Assembly (NCBI RefSeq): GCF_009696005.1
Contig: NZ_VUMV01000001.1
Location: 186,001-250,000, forward strand
Length of the DNA: 64,000 nucleotides
Reading direction: 5' to 3'
Source of the DNA: Bilifractor porci
Lineage (GTDB): Bacteria > Bacillota > Clostridia > Lachnospirales > Lachnospiraceae
Made by a program: the position numbers and the translations under genes. Under the pieces are notes generated by a model. That model worked only from the letters and a program-made list of their open reading frames with translations. It was not told the DNA's origin and did no database searches. Numbering within the stretch: the stretch's first letter is position 1; the number at the start of each line of letters is the position of its first letter. Positions 63,940-64,000 of the stretch are shown one piece after another.

Positions 63940-64000
63940 TCACCCCTTTACCTGATCCAGCTCATAGACCCTGCAGACCATTAGCGCCGCGCCTTTTTCC
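63940..64000 (-). CDS. 3' end of an unidentified gene
   Basis: The last 19 codons of a reading frame entering from the right edge, ending EKGAALMVCRVYELDQVKG and stop, 5 bases before the ilvN start. The other two minus frames are closed. It is too short to identify. Confidence 0.55.
   Translation of the reverse strand, partial: EKGAALMVCRVYELDQVKG

Overview
The window reads as chromosomal core sequence of a low-to-mid GC Firmicute of the class Clostridia, most likely a Lachnospiraceae-type gut anaerobe. The basis is gene content and order rather than any search. It carries RemA/YicC/guanylate kinase, HisZ-dependent short HisG, a DUF6465 lysine/alanine-rich protein, a DUF5662 protein, RqcH, FakA/Asp23, a biotin-dependent Na+-pump decarboxylase cluster and a Cna-B surface adhesin. 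Ribosome binding sites are strong GGAGG types, and several genes start with TTG or GTG.

Layout. 1-1510: gmk (partial), remA and yicC on the minus strand. 1750-6177: rqcH and a CtpE-like P-type ATPase on the plus strand, closed by a 28-bp palindromic terminator. 6406-11689: a minus-strand five-gene operon encoding a CoA-type carboxyltransferase, an OadG-like membrane anchor, a biotin carrier, the Na+-translocating beta subunit and an OadA-type pyruvate/oxaloacetate carboxyltransferase. 12097-15879: a polyamine ABC transporter, potA-potB-potCD, with permease and binding protein fused. 16081-21616: scpB, scpA, a metallophosphoesterase, rpsU and alaS. 21807-25808: a 1333-residue LPXTG-type adhesin with eight Cna-B repeats. 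26129-34609: tyrS, rnhA and a tetrapyrrole operon (hemL, hemB, cobA-hemD, hemC, a precorrin-2 dehydrogenase, hemA) that stops at sirohydrochlorin and so points to siroheme or cobalamin rather than heme. 34733-39646: hisZ-hisG-hisD-hisB-hisI, separated from hemA by an intrinsic terminator.

39705-49338: recU, lepB, an RluA-type pseudouridine synthase, a small membrane protein, an alarmone synthetase, a coiled-coil protein, coaD, rsmD, mgsA, the DUF6465 protein and recG. 49714-55291: fakA, asp23, a patatin and leuS. At 55618 lies a plus-strand tRNA-Leu with anticodon AAG, followed by a terminator and a small palindromic element. 55892-61439: rseP, dxr, cdsA, uppS, frr and pyrH, the classic envelope/isoprenoid/ribosome-recycling cluster. 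61504-64000: aspartate kinase, a DUF5662 protein, ilvN and the 3' end of one more gene.

Most of the window is ordinary housekeeping. The parts I consider unusual are: the decarboxylase cluster with two carboxyltransferases; the PotC-PotD fusion; the adhesin with exact 564-bp internal repeats and an apparently disabled thioester domain; a HisI protein carrying a HisA/HisF-like half barrel in place of HisE; a GTGTATAAGTCC-bounded palindromic element beside tRNA-Leu that shares a repeat with the his/hem junction; and duplicated gene 3' ends downstream of pyrH and the DUF6465 gene. I see no CRISPR array, prophage, complete insertion sequence or rRNA.
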